From: Mesostigma viride
Lineage: Eukaryota; Streptophyta; Mesostigmatophyceae; Mesostigmatales; Mesostigmataceae
Direction of reading: 5' to 3'
Assembly: GCA_009746045.1 (NCBI GenBank)
Contig: RPFO01000764.1
Span: 343,501-407,500, forward strand
DNA length: 64,000 nucleotides
Each line of letters starts with the position of its first letter. Within the stretch, counting starts at the first letter, position 1. Both the position numbers and the translations under genes were made by a program. Below are positions 1-10,915 of the stretch, one piece after another. The notes under the pieces are model-generated. The model had not been told where the DNA came from. It worked only from the letters and a program-made list of their open reading frames with translations, and made no database searches.

Positions 1-27
1 ACGCCAGCTACGGCGGGGTTGACCCAC

Positions 28-1205
28 CCTACCGCCTGAGCGATCTGATCTACGCTGATGACACGACACTCGTGGAAACCCCGCGGAGTCAGCCCAACTG
101 TGGCTAGACAGCTTATCACTGGAAGCGCGGGCGGTGGGGCTTATGATCAGCAAGAAAACGGAGGTCATGGCCATCGGCTTCCCTGCTGAGATAGCCCCAC
201 CCACCCTCCTCTTGCTGCATGGACGGCAGCCCCGTCCCCCCGGCGACTCGCTTCAAGCTCCTTCGCAGCTGGCTTCCCTCCACGGCCGACGACATCAACA
301 CCCGCATTGGCCAGGCCTGGGCGGCCCTCCGCCGCCTCGACAGGTTCTGGACCTGTCGCTACCTGATCGAGTGAGCGACGCAAGCGCATTCTCGGTTCAA
401 GGCCCTTGTCCTCAGCATCCTCCTTTATGGCTGCGAGGCGTGGCCCCTGGACCAGGCGCTGAGCCAGCAGCTTGACGGCACCGTCACTCGAATGCTCCGT
501 CATATCTTCGGCGTCCGCTACCAAGAACGCCGCACCCGGGCCGAGCTCTACTGCGAGCTCCCTCTTGTCACCCATACCATCCGACACCGCCGCCTCCTCT
601 TTGCCGGCCATCTTGCCCGCACAGACCAGGTGAATACCGATGTGGGCCCTGCGCCGGGGGGCTTAAGACGGGCCAACCAGGTAGACACCTCCTCCTATAT
701 GGCAGGGTCCCCTTGTCCCATCGCAACCCACTGGCAAACTTGCGCGTGCCGGGCACCGGCGCGGCGCGACCCGGACCTATGTGACACAACTGCTTGAAGA
801 TGCAGGGCTTCTGGGACTATCCGTACTCCGCGGCGCCCGCATGATTGACAAGGAGAAATGGGCTGCCAAGCTGCGATAAGCACCTTCCCGAGGGGTATGC
901 TCCTGTTTTCTCCCCACGGGCCCCGCGGCCCGTTGCTAGCCATGCAGGGTAGAAGTCCGCAGGTGGAGGTTATTGGTCCTGAGGATAGCCGCTACACTAC
1001 CGCCTCGTCTGCCATTACAGTATAGAGGACAGCTCGGATGAGGATTACATCCACATCTATAGTGCTTAACGGTTGGGGGATGATGCAGACGATATTTGTT
1101 TAAACTTTCAAATGTGTAATTATTTTTCTAATGAGATTAGCATAGTACTCCGTGGCATGCCTTTGCGCATGACACGCAAGTACTTACTTACTTAGAGTAA
1201 AGGAA
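28..1205 (+). mobile_element. Degenerate LINE ORF2 3' portion, subfamily with (ACTT)n tail
   Basis: This is a broken non-LTR retrotransposon reverse transcriptase that enters from the left edge. The catalytic YADD box is at 51-62 in a frame reading LSDLIYADDTTLVE, followed by a stop near 104. Reading then shifts frame: SKKTEVMAIGF, then LGSWLPSTADDINTRIGQAW-type sequence (about 260-360), then LLYGCEAWPLDQALSQQLDG (about 420-485) and LRHIFGVRYQERRTRAELY. All are typical of the region after the palm in endonuclease-reverse transcriptase LINEs. The ORF2 C-terminus (LLEDAGLLGLSVLRGARM, about 793-845) ends at a TAA at 877. A 3' UTR of about 320 bp follows and ends in (ACTT)n near 1190. The same 3' end recurs at 33205-33606 and, inverted, at 56450-56520. 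Non-functional: several frameshifts and a stop. Confidence 0.8.
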
Positions 1206-1424
1206 CCTTCAACCATATATACACAGCAAGAAGGAGGGAGGGCGCCCTAGCTTCTCTCACTGCCGCAAGTGGGCATGGCCACAGAGCGCTCTCTCCACGG
1301 CAGGGTGCATCATGCCGGGGCGTAACACTGTGGGTGCAGTGCAACCAGTGCAATATACGTACCATAGGTACGCTGACGCATAGCTTATGCTACAAATGTG
1401 AGGTGGGCTCAAGACGTCGGCTAA

Positions 1425-2415
1425 TTAATTAAGCATGTCCGCCCAGGTCGGGATGGGAGGAGCATCGCCGGCCAGGCCAGCCGGGGCTGGCTTGGCGGCA
1501 ATGTCCTTCACCGCCTGGGCGGTGAGGCCTGCGGTGTTTTGCAAGACCTCGATGGCGATTGCATTGTCCTTAAGGCGCTGGTCAATGGAGCTGGGCGGTG
1601 ATGGAGTCGGAGGGGGGGGGGGGGGGGAGGCGAGGAGGGTGGCGGTGGCGGTGGCGGTGGCGGTGGGGATGGTGGGGAGCTCAGCAGCCAGCTTACGACC
1701 CCAAACTTGCATTTCGCAAGCGAGGGGCGTCACGTGCTGTGAGAGGTGGTGGAGGAGGGTGAATTCGCCCAAGGGGGCGGGTTGCCAGAGTTCCGCGGAA
1801 GAACGCTTAAGGATGGAAAAGAGGGCGGCAAGCTGAAGGCACGGTCGCGACCAGCCAGACAGGTCACCTACGCAGAACTGAAACTCGGGCTGTCAGACTG
1901 GCTGCGGAAGCATTTGTGGCGGTGGAGGCGCTGGCACAGGTCAAGAAGGGAGGCATACGACCCATAGAACAGGAGCTCCAGCATCCGGATGTGTGGCTTG
2001 TCGAAATAGCCGGGTCTGTTGACGTCGAAGGTGGAAAATAACTCGTCAACGTCAAAGTCGACATCAGACCAGCTAGGTTCGGTTGGGCGGCTGCGTTTGG
2101 GCTCGGGCGAGGCTGAAGGCGAGGCAGGAAGCCCGGGAGGGGGCTGGGCGACCACCAGTGCGCGACTAGTGTCACCGCTGCCTGCCGGACCTGAGGGCGA
2201 AGCTGCAGCCGGAGCTGCAGACGTATATTTTCATTGCCGAGCGCAGCCGTCAGGAGTTGCGTCGATGGGCGTTTGCTCATCGTATATTGCGTAATAGCGT
2301 CAGAAAATTATATCAGCATGTGCGTCTTAGAAAGACGAAGCGATTGTGATATTCACGACTAAATTCGGTGTTCAAACGTGAAAGTTATGAGCTCTGCCGT
2401 CAGCCATGGCTACCT
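1425..2415 (-). pseudogene. Degenerate LINE ORF1-like copy with its 5' UTR
   Basis: This is a decayed, internally deleted relative of the intact ORF1 at 2863-4230. Shared pieces include the N-terminus (MSKRPSTQLLTAALGNENI against MTSKRPLTQRSLADALAHEN), PKRSRPTEPSW against PKRTRPADKTGW, FYGSYASLLDLCQRLH against FYGDYASLYDLCLHLY, and the coiled-coil-like NTAGLTAQAVKDIAAKPA. The C-terminal RNA-binding part is missing. The 5' UTR at 2285-2410 is nearly identical to the one at 4230-4360, which contains the segment around GTGCGTCTTAGAAAGACGAAG. Frames shift between the pieces. A G-rich run sits at 1613-1627. Confidence 0.7.
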
Positions 2416-2439
2416 CGTGGGAGATCATGTAGCACATAT

Positions 2440-4375
2440 TCCTTGAATTGAATTGAATTGAATTGTAACATAACTCCGTTGGGAGTATATGTAGCACATA
2501 GCCCAGAGAAGGGGCATATGGCCTATCATACATTCTAAGCTACTTCCTGCAAGGGTGGGAATGTAAACAACACTTGCTCTAGGTGCACTAGGGCACCTGC
2601 ACCACCCAGAGTTTCAGGCAACACCCAGCGAAGGGGAGCCTGTCATAGGTGGGGAAGATCATCATGGCTATACAAGAGCTAGGACATGGCTTCTCTACAG
2701 AGAGCATCTCTCTGCATGGCATAGCATGGCGAAATTCTTAATGCAACATCCATGGGGGTCCCGTTATAGGCAGGGCTTGGCTAAATCCTGTAGACAACAT
2801 CCATGGGGGCCATTATGGGCGCACATGCGCGTGGGCCACATGCTAGGCTAAGCCTGACTAATCTACACTACTGGTATGAATTCCCTAGTCTGGGGTGGCA
2901 GGAGGGGGCTGCCAGGGCTTGTGGTCAACGTGGATGACCGCCCCCCTCCAGTATACCGGCTTCCCCCTGCGCTGTGCCGGAGCTGAAGGTAGGCCGGCCA
3001 TAGCTCGCGTCGCCGCTGTTGCTGGGCCAGGGTCAAGTCGTCGTCCAGCGTGAAGCGAGTCCTCGAGAGCTTCTTGCGGCATTTAAGGAACGACAGCTTG
3101 TCCGCCATGTACTTAAAGGTGAGGAGCACGGGTGCCGGGCCAGCCTTCCCCCGCGCGCGGGGGAGGCGGACAGCCGACATGTCCAGCTCACCAGTGAGTA
3201 GCATGGGGGCAAGAATGTCGCGCTTAAATGCCTCAAGAAGGGTCGTGGAGGTCTCACCTGCCGGCTGGTCGAAGTGCTTGACGATGACATTGTGGCTGCG
3301 CCGGGCGATGTCGGTTTCCTCGCGAAGGTCGAGGGCTTGTTGCTTGAGTTGTGCCGAGATGGTGGAGGTGGTGGAGGTGGTGTGCTGCTTAAGCAAGTCC
3401 GCCCAGGTGGAGGGAGCATCGCCGGCCGGGCCAGCAGACGCCGGCTGGGCGGCGATGTCCTTCACCGCCTGGGCGGTGAGGCCGGCGGTGTCATGCAAGC
3501 TCTCAAGGGCGTTGGCGGTGGCTTGAAGGCGTTGGTCGAGGTCGAGGAGCTGGGCTTTGATGTCGGCAGTGGAGGCGGAAATGGCAGTGGAGGTGGAGGC
3601 GGCAGCGGCGGAAATGTGAGGAAGTTCAGCAGCCAGCGTGCCACCCATTGCTGCGACGTCAGCAGCAAGGGGGGTCACGTGCTGCTGAAAGGCTTCCGTG
3701 AGGATGGAACGGAGGGTGGGGGCGGAGATGGATGGAGCCCAGATCTCGTCGTCAGAGCGCTCGAGAAGGGAGTTGAGGATGGTGTGCTGGAGCTGGGGGC
3801 GGGGGCAGCCAAGCAGGGCGCCGTGGGTTTGCCAGCGGCTGCCGTTGCTGCCGATGAGGCGACCTTGGTCGTAAAGATGGAGGCACAGGTCGTAAAGCGA
3901 GGCGTAGTCCCCGTAGAAGATGCAGTCCATAGCATCGTAAGGAGACAGGTTGTTCCAGTCGTGATCATCGACCTTGAAAGGGTGGGGCCGAAAGCGCGGT
4001 TCCGAGGGGCGGGACCATCCTGTTTTGTCGGCTGGGCGGGTGCGTTTCGGGTCAGGCGATGCCGATGGCGAGGCATTAAGCCCGGGAGGTTGCTGGGTGG
4101 CCACCAGTGCACGACTAGTGTCACCGCTGTCTACCGGACCTGATGGCGAAGCTGCAGCCGCAGCTGCCGCATTTTCATGGGCGAGCGCATCCGCCAAACT
4201 GCGTTGCGTCAAAGGACGTTTGCTCGTCATATATTGCGTGTTAGATTCGGAAAATTATATCAGCATGTGCGTCTTAGAAAGACGAAGCGATAGTGATATT
4301 CACAGCTGAATTTGGGGCTCAAACGTGAAAGTTATGAGCTCCGCCGTCAGCCATGGCTACCTCGTGGCTCGTGGC
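2440..4375 (-). mobile_element. ORF1-only non-autonomous LINE-derived element
   Basis: Read on the minus strand, the unit holds a 5' UTR (about 4375-4231), one intact ORF1-like frame (4230-2863), a 3' UTR (2862 to about 2500), a hairpin (ACTCCCAACGGAGT, about 2470-2490) and a short (CAATT)n tail near 2445-2465. No reverse transcriptase lies between the ORF1 stop and the tail. Other copies (12846-13140 with 11189-11517, 13125-13640, 33612-34910) have the same order of ORF1, 3' UTR and tail. The missing ORF2 is therefore a property of the family, not a deletion in this copy. The arrangement recalls mammalian HAL1 (half-LINE) elements. Confidence 0.65.
2863..4230 (-). CDS. LINE ORF1p-like nucleic-acid-binding protein (intact, 455 aa)
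   Basis: Intact frame of 455 residues. The N-terminal 60 residues are rich in Ala, Ser and Pro and end in a basic PKRTRP patch. Residues about 85-170 form a globular part (NLSPYDAMDCIFYGDYASLYD). Residues about 175-310 are Ala-rich and heptad-like, a plausible coiled coil. The C-terminal 120 residues resemble the RRM/CTD part of L1 ORF1 proteins (Transposase_22 type): NVIVKHF, then PVLLTFKYMADKLSFLK, then TLDDDLTLAQQQRRRELWP, which matches the family's 'DDLTPEQQ' box. Family role: RNA-binding chaperone that packages LINE RNA. The start is supported by the conserved N-terminus in the copy at 1425-2280. Long GC-rich antisense frames over it are shadows. It may still be translated and could serve elements in trans (inference). 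Confidence 0.75.
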   Translation of the reverse strand: MTSKRPLTQRSLADALAHENAAAAAAASPSGPVDSGDTSRALVATQQPPGLNASPSASPDPKRTRPADKTGWSRPSEPRFRPHPFKVDDHDWNNLSPYDAMDCIFYGDYASLYDLCLHLYDQGRLIGSNGSRWQTHGALLGCPRPQLQHTILNSLLERSDDEIWAPSISAPTLRSILTEAFQQHVTPLAADVAAMGGTLAAELPHISAAAASTSTAISASTADIKAQLLDLDQRLQATANALESLHDTAGLTAQAVKDIAAQPASAGPAGDAPSTWADLLKQHTTSTTSTISAQLKQQALDLREETDIARRSHNVIVKHFDQPAGETSTTLLEAFKRDILAPMLLTGELDMSAVRLPRARGKAGPAPVLLTFKYMADKLSFLKCRKKLSRTRFTLDDDLTLAQQQRRRELWPAYLQLRHSAGGSRYTGGGRSSTLTTSPGSPLLPPQTREFIPVV

Positions 4376-4687
4376 TCGTGGCTCGTCTCGGGTATCATAT
4401 TCCTTGATGGGTGGTGGAGTGGAGAGAGCCGCGTAATCGGACTATCCTGACGCTGATCTATCTAGGATGCCTATAGCTTGTAGGTATACATCACCCGCAA
4501 AACACATGAGGGTGTTATCAACAAGATAAGATACCCAATGAACAGGATCGGCCTTCGTGATGATATAATTATAAGCATCCCGCACGATAGCACCTGCCGC
4601 AATCCCTGAGAGCCACGTTGCCGTGGGCTTAGTCTGAGAGACACGTGTACGCGTGCAGGCGGTTTTGCCCGTGAGGCCGACATGCAT

Positions 4688-5214
4688 TAATTAATTAACT
4701 AACTAATTAATTAATTAATTAATAGACACGTGACTGCGTCATGTGAGCATAGGTCCTCAGTGGGAGGGGAACATGGGATGGAATGGATGATGTAAGCTAT
4801 CTAGGTCCTAGTTACAGGGTTGTGGGCACCACGGCCCGAATCGCTATTAATGCCATACGCAGGATCGTGAACGCACGGAGCCCCCACAGACTTGGGGGCG
4901 GTCTCCTTCATCACTACTTGCCATCTATCCTTGCTTACCATCTGCCTCCATAGACAAACCAGGAGGCTACCCTGGTGTGAGCCCGTCACGGACGCTGGGG
5001 TAGCACATGTGTCCATGCCGAGTCTATCACGTCAAGTCCACCGGCCTGGCGGCCCTGCCGCGCGCAGTCTGGGGCACGCTAGGTTCAAGGACATAACGCC
5101 CAGGCTGGGCAGGCTTGGTGCCAGCCGATGTGCATACAGGCGAGTAAGGAGGCTATCTAAACAAGCTTTCAGGAGATGGGTGCCAATATGTTCGATAGCC
5201 CCCCAGGCGGAAGG
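4688..5214 (-). mobile_element. LINE 3' end, subfamily with CACGTGAC palindrome and TTAA tail (copy 1)
   Basis: Read on the minus strand, the unit gives an ORF2 C-terminal motif (LWRQMVSKDRWQVVMKETAP, then KSVGAP), a 3' UTR, an inverted repeat CACATGACGCAGTCACGTG (about 4724-4742) and a (TTAA)n tail (about 4686-4722). A second copy lies at 14265-14790 with the same order and strand. The motif matches the other LINE ends in this window ([25 protein letters not shown]). This marks it as the last part of a LINE ORF2, here 5'-truncated. Confidence 0.65.
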
Positions 5215-5395
5215 GGTGCTTTGCTGAGTAGAATAGGTAGGGTTTTCTCGGTTAGATTAGCTTAGAGTTAGATTAGTTCAAATGGTTTCGCGGCGCTGCC
5301 CCCCCCTCCATCCATCCACGGGAATATGTGCTACATGATCTCCCACCGGAGTCATGTTATAATTTAATTTAATTTCATTTAATGTCCAATATTGC
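5205..5395 (+). mobile_element. LINE 3' UTR with hairpin and (AATTT)n tail
   Basis: A short 3' end begins at the end of an ORF2 (GGGGTGCTTTGCTGAGTAG, compare 18945-18965 in reverse). It continues through a 3' UTR shared with 10757-10895 and 16740-16850 and a hairpin (CATGATCTCCCACCGGAGTCATG, about 5332-5354). It ends in a TAATTTAATTT tail. Severely 5'-truncated copy. Confidence 0.6.
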
Positions 5396-6128
5396 TGAAT
5401 CTATAGAGGATGACTAGCCCGTGCATGTTTAAAGCAGGTCGACATTCATTAGATTCAAAGTTTTTGGCTGGCAAGGGCCTTGACTATCCACGCCTGCAGG
5501 CTACCCTTGACAAGTTGTCGTACAATATTACTAATTTACGCCAATAGAATCTCGATAGAGGATGCCTCTTACTTAATTTCAAGGTAGGTACCTCTTAATT
5601 AATCTCGGCCCCCACCCTCCGACAATTTGACAATTTGACAAAAAGAGCCAATTTTTACCCCGACAAGCGGCAGGCCTCCGGTGTGACTCATCATATCAAG
5701 AGACAACAAGCACTACAAAAGTTCACTCCAGATTCACCCGACTCTGGGAGGCACGTGTGCTCGTTGCTGAACGTCAATGCATGTCACGTCATCTTGAGTC
5801 CTTATCCTTGCGACATCATGCAGGCTGCCTGTGCTAGACTTGGAAAGTTATCTTACCGCGTCCAGCATCCATCGTCGCACACGATATTCACATCACGCTG
5901 GCGATGATTGAAGAAACTCCCACACATATGCACTTGTATGCTCCATACCGCATGGTGCGCAGGTCGGCCCACACATCCGCCACTCCCATACCATAAGTCC
6001 TTTCAAACCTCCGAAAATCGCTTTGAACTGATAATGACTGCCATCACAGAAAAACAGAGAAAATTATCCAACATGGGATGACGGGCCTGCTCATGTATCC
6101 CCTGTACAAGACCTGCACTCAAGCACAC
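5396..6128. other. Intergenic; no gene seen
   Basis: Apart from the solo inverted repeat at 5520-5660 I see no gene here. The part next to 6128 is the downstream flank (presumed 3' UTR) of the fibrillin gene. Confidence 0.5.
5520..5660 (-). repeat. Solo terminal inverted repeat of the 56.5-kb DNA element family
   Basis: The reverse complement reads through GTCGGGGTAAAAATTGGCTC, a CAATTTGACAATTTG stretch, GGCCGAGATTAATTAAGAGG, a GAAATTAAGTAAGAGGCAT segment and CTATCGAGAT. It matches the left arm of the inverted-repeat element at 56548-57250 segment by segment. No partner arm was found nearby, so this is a relic or solo terminus. Confidence 0.6.
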
Positions 6129-8007
6129 CTACATCGAATCCGAGGGAGGATCGGTAACCTCCGAGGCATTCAAAGGTTCCAGTGTCTCCACCTCCACCTC
6201 CTCAGCCACTGCGGGCGTGACGAGATCCAGCAGGGGGGACACCTTTTGCAGGATGTCGGGCGTGCCGTTGCGGTCGCGCACCACCAGCAGGTTGTCGTCG
6301 AGATACGTCACCACCAGCGAGCGCTCAAAGCGCATCTGGGGAGGAATCTCCACCATCCTGCCGGTGCCCAGGTCCTGTGGTGCACGCAGCCATCAATACG
6401 AACGCAGGTTATCGGCAAAGGGTTAGAGATTCGAGTGAGGGAAAGGGATGAGCCACAACAGGCCGTAGACGAGCCAGGGAGGGAGGCATCCATGGTGACA
6501 TCAGGTGCAACATGTGCTGTGGCGCGCTATGTACACAAGGCATGATGACACGGTTCTCTTTACCAGAGGCGTTTGTGCCATTTGTGATGACTTCTCTTCA
6601 CCATTAGTGCTTATGCCATTTTGCATGCCGCCCAAGGGAGGGACGTGGTCAAACATTCCATGCGCACGCCATGGCGCGGCAGCCTTTCAGCCTCCTAGCC
6701 ACCCAGCCACCACACTGCTCTCCTCTGACCCCCCCCCCCCCCCCCCCGCCCGCCCATCACACCTGCCTTCCCTCCTTCCTATGCCCACCAACACTGGGGA
6801 GAACATCGGCCAGCACTGAACCAACGAAGGGGCTGGGGCAATTATGAGAAGAAGAAAAGAAGTGCCATATAATGCTTCCGCGCTTGTCCATGCCCCATTG
6901 ACCCAAGCTGCAATGGCACACATAGGCCCGACTTCCAGTGCCTGTGCTTGCCACTGAGATCCCTGTGAGCTCTCCCAGAACACACCCTAGGCTTTTCGTA
7001 ATAAAGATTGCCAAGGCTGAGTTTCTTGCCAAGATGACTCCGGTTCCCAACCACGGAGCGTGTTATGCATATCCTAGGGCTAACTTCTTAAATTTACAAT
7101 GTTTATTATTGTCCAACAGTCAAATAGGCAAATAGACAATTAGAAACGTGTACAGTACATGCAAGCATTAATATTACCACAGGTACAAGAGAACCCGCGG
7201 GTTAGCAGTCTACCCTCAAGCTTAAGGGAATCTGGCAGTATCTGTTGTCCACTCAACGATCTCCAGCCATCGGGAAGCAAAACTAAGCACCACGAAAATG
7301 GCAAGCGTGAGATTGGTCCCCTGCAGCCTGATTATTCAAAACGCATACATATTCACACTTACAATGTCTTCATAGGTTTCCCGCATGCGCACGTCGCTTT
7401 CTGGCGACAACTTGGTCCGCAACTTGACTTCCGTCGACCGACCGCCGAAGATGCTGACTTTGCAAGTTGCGATGGTCATCCCGCCCTCCCCGATAACCAA
7501 CTTTTTATCAGTTACTTGAACTAAGGACTCGGGTAAGGCAGCCGCAATATTCAGACCCGTCAATGCTGGCGTGCGCCCTCCGGCGTACATAAGCAAGGCC
7601 AGCTCTCGGGTTGGAGAAGGCACCAGGCCGGGGGCGATGTCACCAGTGTAAGCAAAGTTCCATGTCCCGGACAGTAAAGGGGAGCTCGCAGGAGAACTGG
7701 TTGGGTTCATCCTTTCAAGAGCTGGGAGCAACTCGTTGATGGTATCTCGCTCGCCAACATTACCGAGAATGCCGGTCTTCAAATCGGCGACGGAAGAAGC
7801 CTGGGCTGGTCTATACGCCCGGAACGCGAATGACCCTTTACGGTCGCGTTTTTGCAGAAATTGAGCTTTCCTTTGCTTCAATTCTCCAAACTTTGCCCCC
7901 TCCTTGACTCCACCGGGACAACGGAGTCCAGCGACTGCCGTGGTTTCCCTAGCAGAAGTGGCTGACCAAGCTGGCGCGGCTACCGCCGCACAAGTGAAGC
8001 TTTGCAT
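6129..8007 (-). CDS. Plastid lipid-associated protein / fibrillin (PAP family), two exons
   Basis: Two exons: 8007-7363 and 6374-6129, joined in phase 0 by an intron with donor GTAAGTG and acceptor CACCACAG. The product is 296 aa. Residues about 1-50 (MQSFTCAAVAAPAW, Ser/Thr/Ala rich, basic) look like a chloroplast transit peptide. The PAP domain follows: SPLLSGTWNFAYTGDIAPGL, then PSPTRELALLMYAGG, and after the intron MRFERSLVVTYLDDNLLVVR and GTPDIL, the conserved C-terminal fibrillin signature. The last 30 residues are an acidic extension (AEEVEVETLEPL). Family role: lipocalin-like proteins of plastoglobules and thylakoids that bind isoprenoid lipids and help in stress protection. The splice joins YEDI to DLGTGRMVEIP, as expected for the family. 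No signal peptide precedes the transit peptide, which argues for a primary plastid (inference). Confidence 0.9.
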
Positions 8008-8009
8008 TG

Positions 8010-10500
8010 TGAACGGGAACGATAGTGCGCAAATGCCGATCTAACTGGATCAGAATAGTCAGGGCCTTTGTCTTCGCACTAAAGCCTCTCGTGCGACAAC
8101 TGCAAACTCCAACAGCGCTCATCAAATTCGTTCCAGTGCAGGATATTTGACGTCTGCAAGGCACGTTGTGCTTGCTGGAAGTCTGTAAGCGTGACACGTG
8201 GTCCCACATGCCTTAGAAGCGGTTGTCGTTTTGCAAACTACCAGCAAGGTCGCCCGCGTGGCACAGCGCCGGAGCTTACGCGTCTGGTCGCCGCATCGGG
8301 CCTGTCGCATGAGTCAGGACGCGACACGCCGCACGTCGCCGTAACATTTAGGCACTCTGCCGTACACGCTCTACGAAGAGATACTGTATGTTAGTTAGTT
8401 AGTTCTACGTTAGTTGTATCGTTGTACACGCGATACTCAATCTACGTGCGGCGTGGGCAACAACATTTTTTTTTCCAGATAAGTAGGTGTACGTTTATTC
8501 CAAATATAACCAATCCCTGCTAAGCCTAGGGTATCACTGAGATGTCAGTGGCTAAAACGGAGCCTTGCTAGACCACGGAAGCCACTGGACTTCTAATTGG
8601 TTGTCATTGGGCATGTGGGTAAAGATCCTGTTTAGGCAACAACAATTATTACTCTATCAGTCTATCTACATCATAGTCTCCACTAGTCCGTCTGCTGCTC
8701 AGGTTAGTTATTCAGTTAGTTAGTACCCTAAATGGTCTTGCTGCCGATTTTCCGCCAAAAATCGAGTTCCAGCCGATGCATCGGCCCCTTCTCGGGGGAC
8801 CAGATGCCGCGAAATCTATTGAGAATTAGGAAAAGTTTAGCTGAGAAGATCGAAAGTTTATAAAATTCTTCACAGCATGGTACTAGGGTTTGCATACTTT
8901 TGACAAAGTTATAGAGGTGTTCTGGCCGGTCAAAGTACAAGGGGTCAGGGTACTTTCGCACGTACAACGTGCATTCCGGAAAACGACGACCTGGCCATGG
9001 CGGCTTGCGCCCACGCATGGCATTTACGTTTGCGTTCGAATTTTCTGGAAAAAAGGGTATTGATTTTAAACGTCCTAAAGATCATACAGGCCAATTTTTG
9101 GGTCGCGGGAATGCCATTTGATAGGTGTCGGCAGCGTTCTTGCTGGAAAAAACTGCGATCAGGCCGGACGATAGAAACGTTGACAGCAATACCTTTCCGG
9201 CGTATTTCAAAGGATATATTGGTTTCTTTGTAATTTTTATGATACATAGTAGTCGTAAACGTGCAAGGGTGGCCAGAAATCGCCGAATCCAGCGACCATG
9301 CTGCACAACTTTGGTGTGCCGAAATGCGCCATTTTGCGGCCACCGCCTGGGCCAAGGTAACGCCATCCATGCCTGGTAAAGCTTAAGCATCGTTTTCCTA
9401 TCGATGTTTGACGTTTATATATACGTTCTAGCTTGTGTAGCACATTCTTTTTGCACTATTCATGCTCTTTCTTGACCCTGGCTTGGCCCCTTTCTAAAAC
9501 ACCCTTCTTAGATGCTTCCCTCAGTCAGTTGACCTGCCACAGGGTGATGGTGATAAGTTTTAGAGGCTGTATGGGTTTGAATACCTCCTTATATGTTTGT
9601 TATACATTTCCCATACACATATTGCATGAGTGTGAGGCAGTTGGCTGGTCTCTGTGGCATCATCAAGCACGTAACTGGTGAGTAAAAGCTTCCCATTGAC
9701 AGCATGTGCCACCAGGTGTGCTGGCCATCACCTGGCAAGCTATAGCAGCTTAGGCCTAGTTTATCCTTGCTAGGGCAGGCTGAAATAGGCTCAACACCAC
9801 TAGTTTGTTGGTGGCTGCCTCCTAGAATGCATGCCTTGCGTAGGGTGTCCGTACCACGTTACCTACGTGCATGGACAAGGTGGCACCTGCACATAGGTGC
9901 CATGTAAGGGCAGTGTGATGATGCAGTTATGTTTCCCCATCATTGTGGAAGGGAAATGTATTGTTTGGCATGGTTGGTGGCCATATTAGGAGGTAGTATG
10001 CCCACCCCTACTCCCTTGGTTGCTTTTTACCAACGGTACCCCTATGGGCTGTACTGGGTGTAACTGCTGGTATACCCACCCAAATGATGACCCCAATGGC
10101 TCAAACTGTTCAGCAACTAATTGTTTATCATCCCTGAAGTGGTAGGTGCCTAGGTCTTATAACATAATTCAAAATGCACATTCTACCAAAAATGAAAACG
10201 CGCGTCTTGACCCCCCTGACTTTGACGGCAGTTAAACATGGCCTACCCTGCATATATGTGAGGTTGTGATATACCAACCCGAAGGGCAACTCATGGACAT
10301 GCTTGGCCCCCAAGGACAGCCATTGGATATGGGTAGGTTGGATGGCATCTGGTTTGCAAAATTGTGAAGATCCAGCCGATTTATCGGCAGGATCTCAGAC
10401 CATTTAGGGGTTAATCCCACGCTCATGTGAGGCGTGCTACTAGCTTATGATAGTTAGTTAGTTAATTAATTAATTAATTAGACTCGTGCTCCCGTTGCAG
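8010..10500. other. Intergenic region without recognisable genes
   Basis: The first few hundred bases hold the fibrillin promoter region. TTAG-rich microsatellite scraps lie at 8391-8420 and 8705-8725, and a (TTAA)n run near 10460-10480 precedes a LINE fragment. Frames around 8728-9440 on the minus strand reach 140 codons but show no domain I recognise. I do not call them genes. Confidence 0.4.
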
Positions 10501-10915
10501 CCAGGGCGGCACATTCTGACCTGGCTTGGCCCCAAGGGCATTGCCAAAAACGGGTAGGGAAACATGTCACGAACTACGTACAGATGTTGCTGGATGACCT
10601 ACTGGTCCCAGCCAAGTTTGAACTGATACCGCATCCACTCTCTCTCCCTTCTTTGGACCGCCATGCAGAACAAGACGCGGTGGAAGAGGATTGTCAAGGC
10701 TCACACGCCCGACCCTGTGGGCAAACCACCTCCCCCGGCCCAAGCGGAGGAGGCGTTTTGATGAGTAGGGTAGTTAGGACTTTTCTAGACTAGCTAGATT
10801 AGAGTTAGGTTAGTTCGATTACGCGGCTCCTCCCACCCCACCCATCCATCAAGGAATATGTGCTACATGATCTCCCAACGGAGGCATGTTATAATTTAAT
10901 TTAATTTAATTTTAA
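10500..10915 (+). mobile_element. LINE ORF2 C-terminal fragment, 3' UTR, hairpin and (AATTT)n tail
   Basis: The frame around 10584-10756 reads LLDDLLVPAKFELIPH, then (after slippage) TAMQNKTRWKRIVKAHTPDP and VGKPPPPAQAEEAF before TGA. The better kept relative at 18945-19200 (minus) reads HSLSLAWTAMQNKQRWQSIV and HTPAPVGKPPPPE. A 3' UTR of about 100 bp leads to the hairpin CATGATCTCCCAACGGAGGCATG (about 10867-10889) and an AATTT tail. 5'-truncated, non-functional. Confidence 0.65.

Noticed and set aside
3274-4143. 289-codon plus-strand Gly/Val-rich frame
   Set aside because: Antisense shadow of the LINE ORF1-like gene; low complexity and no homology.
8728-9443. Overlapping frames of up to 141 codons on the minus strand
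   Set aside because: Frames compete in all phases, have no splice logic and show no family resemblance.
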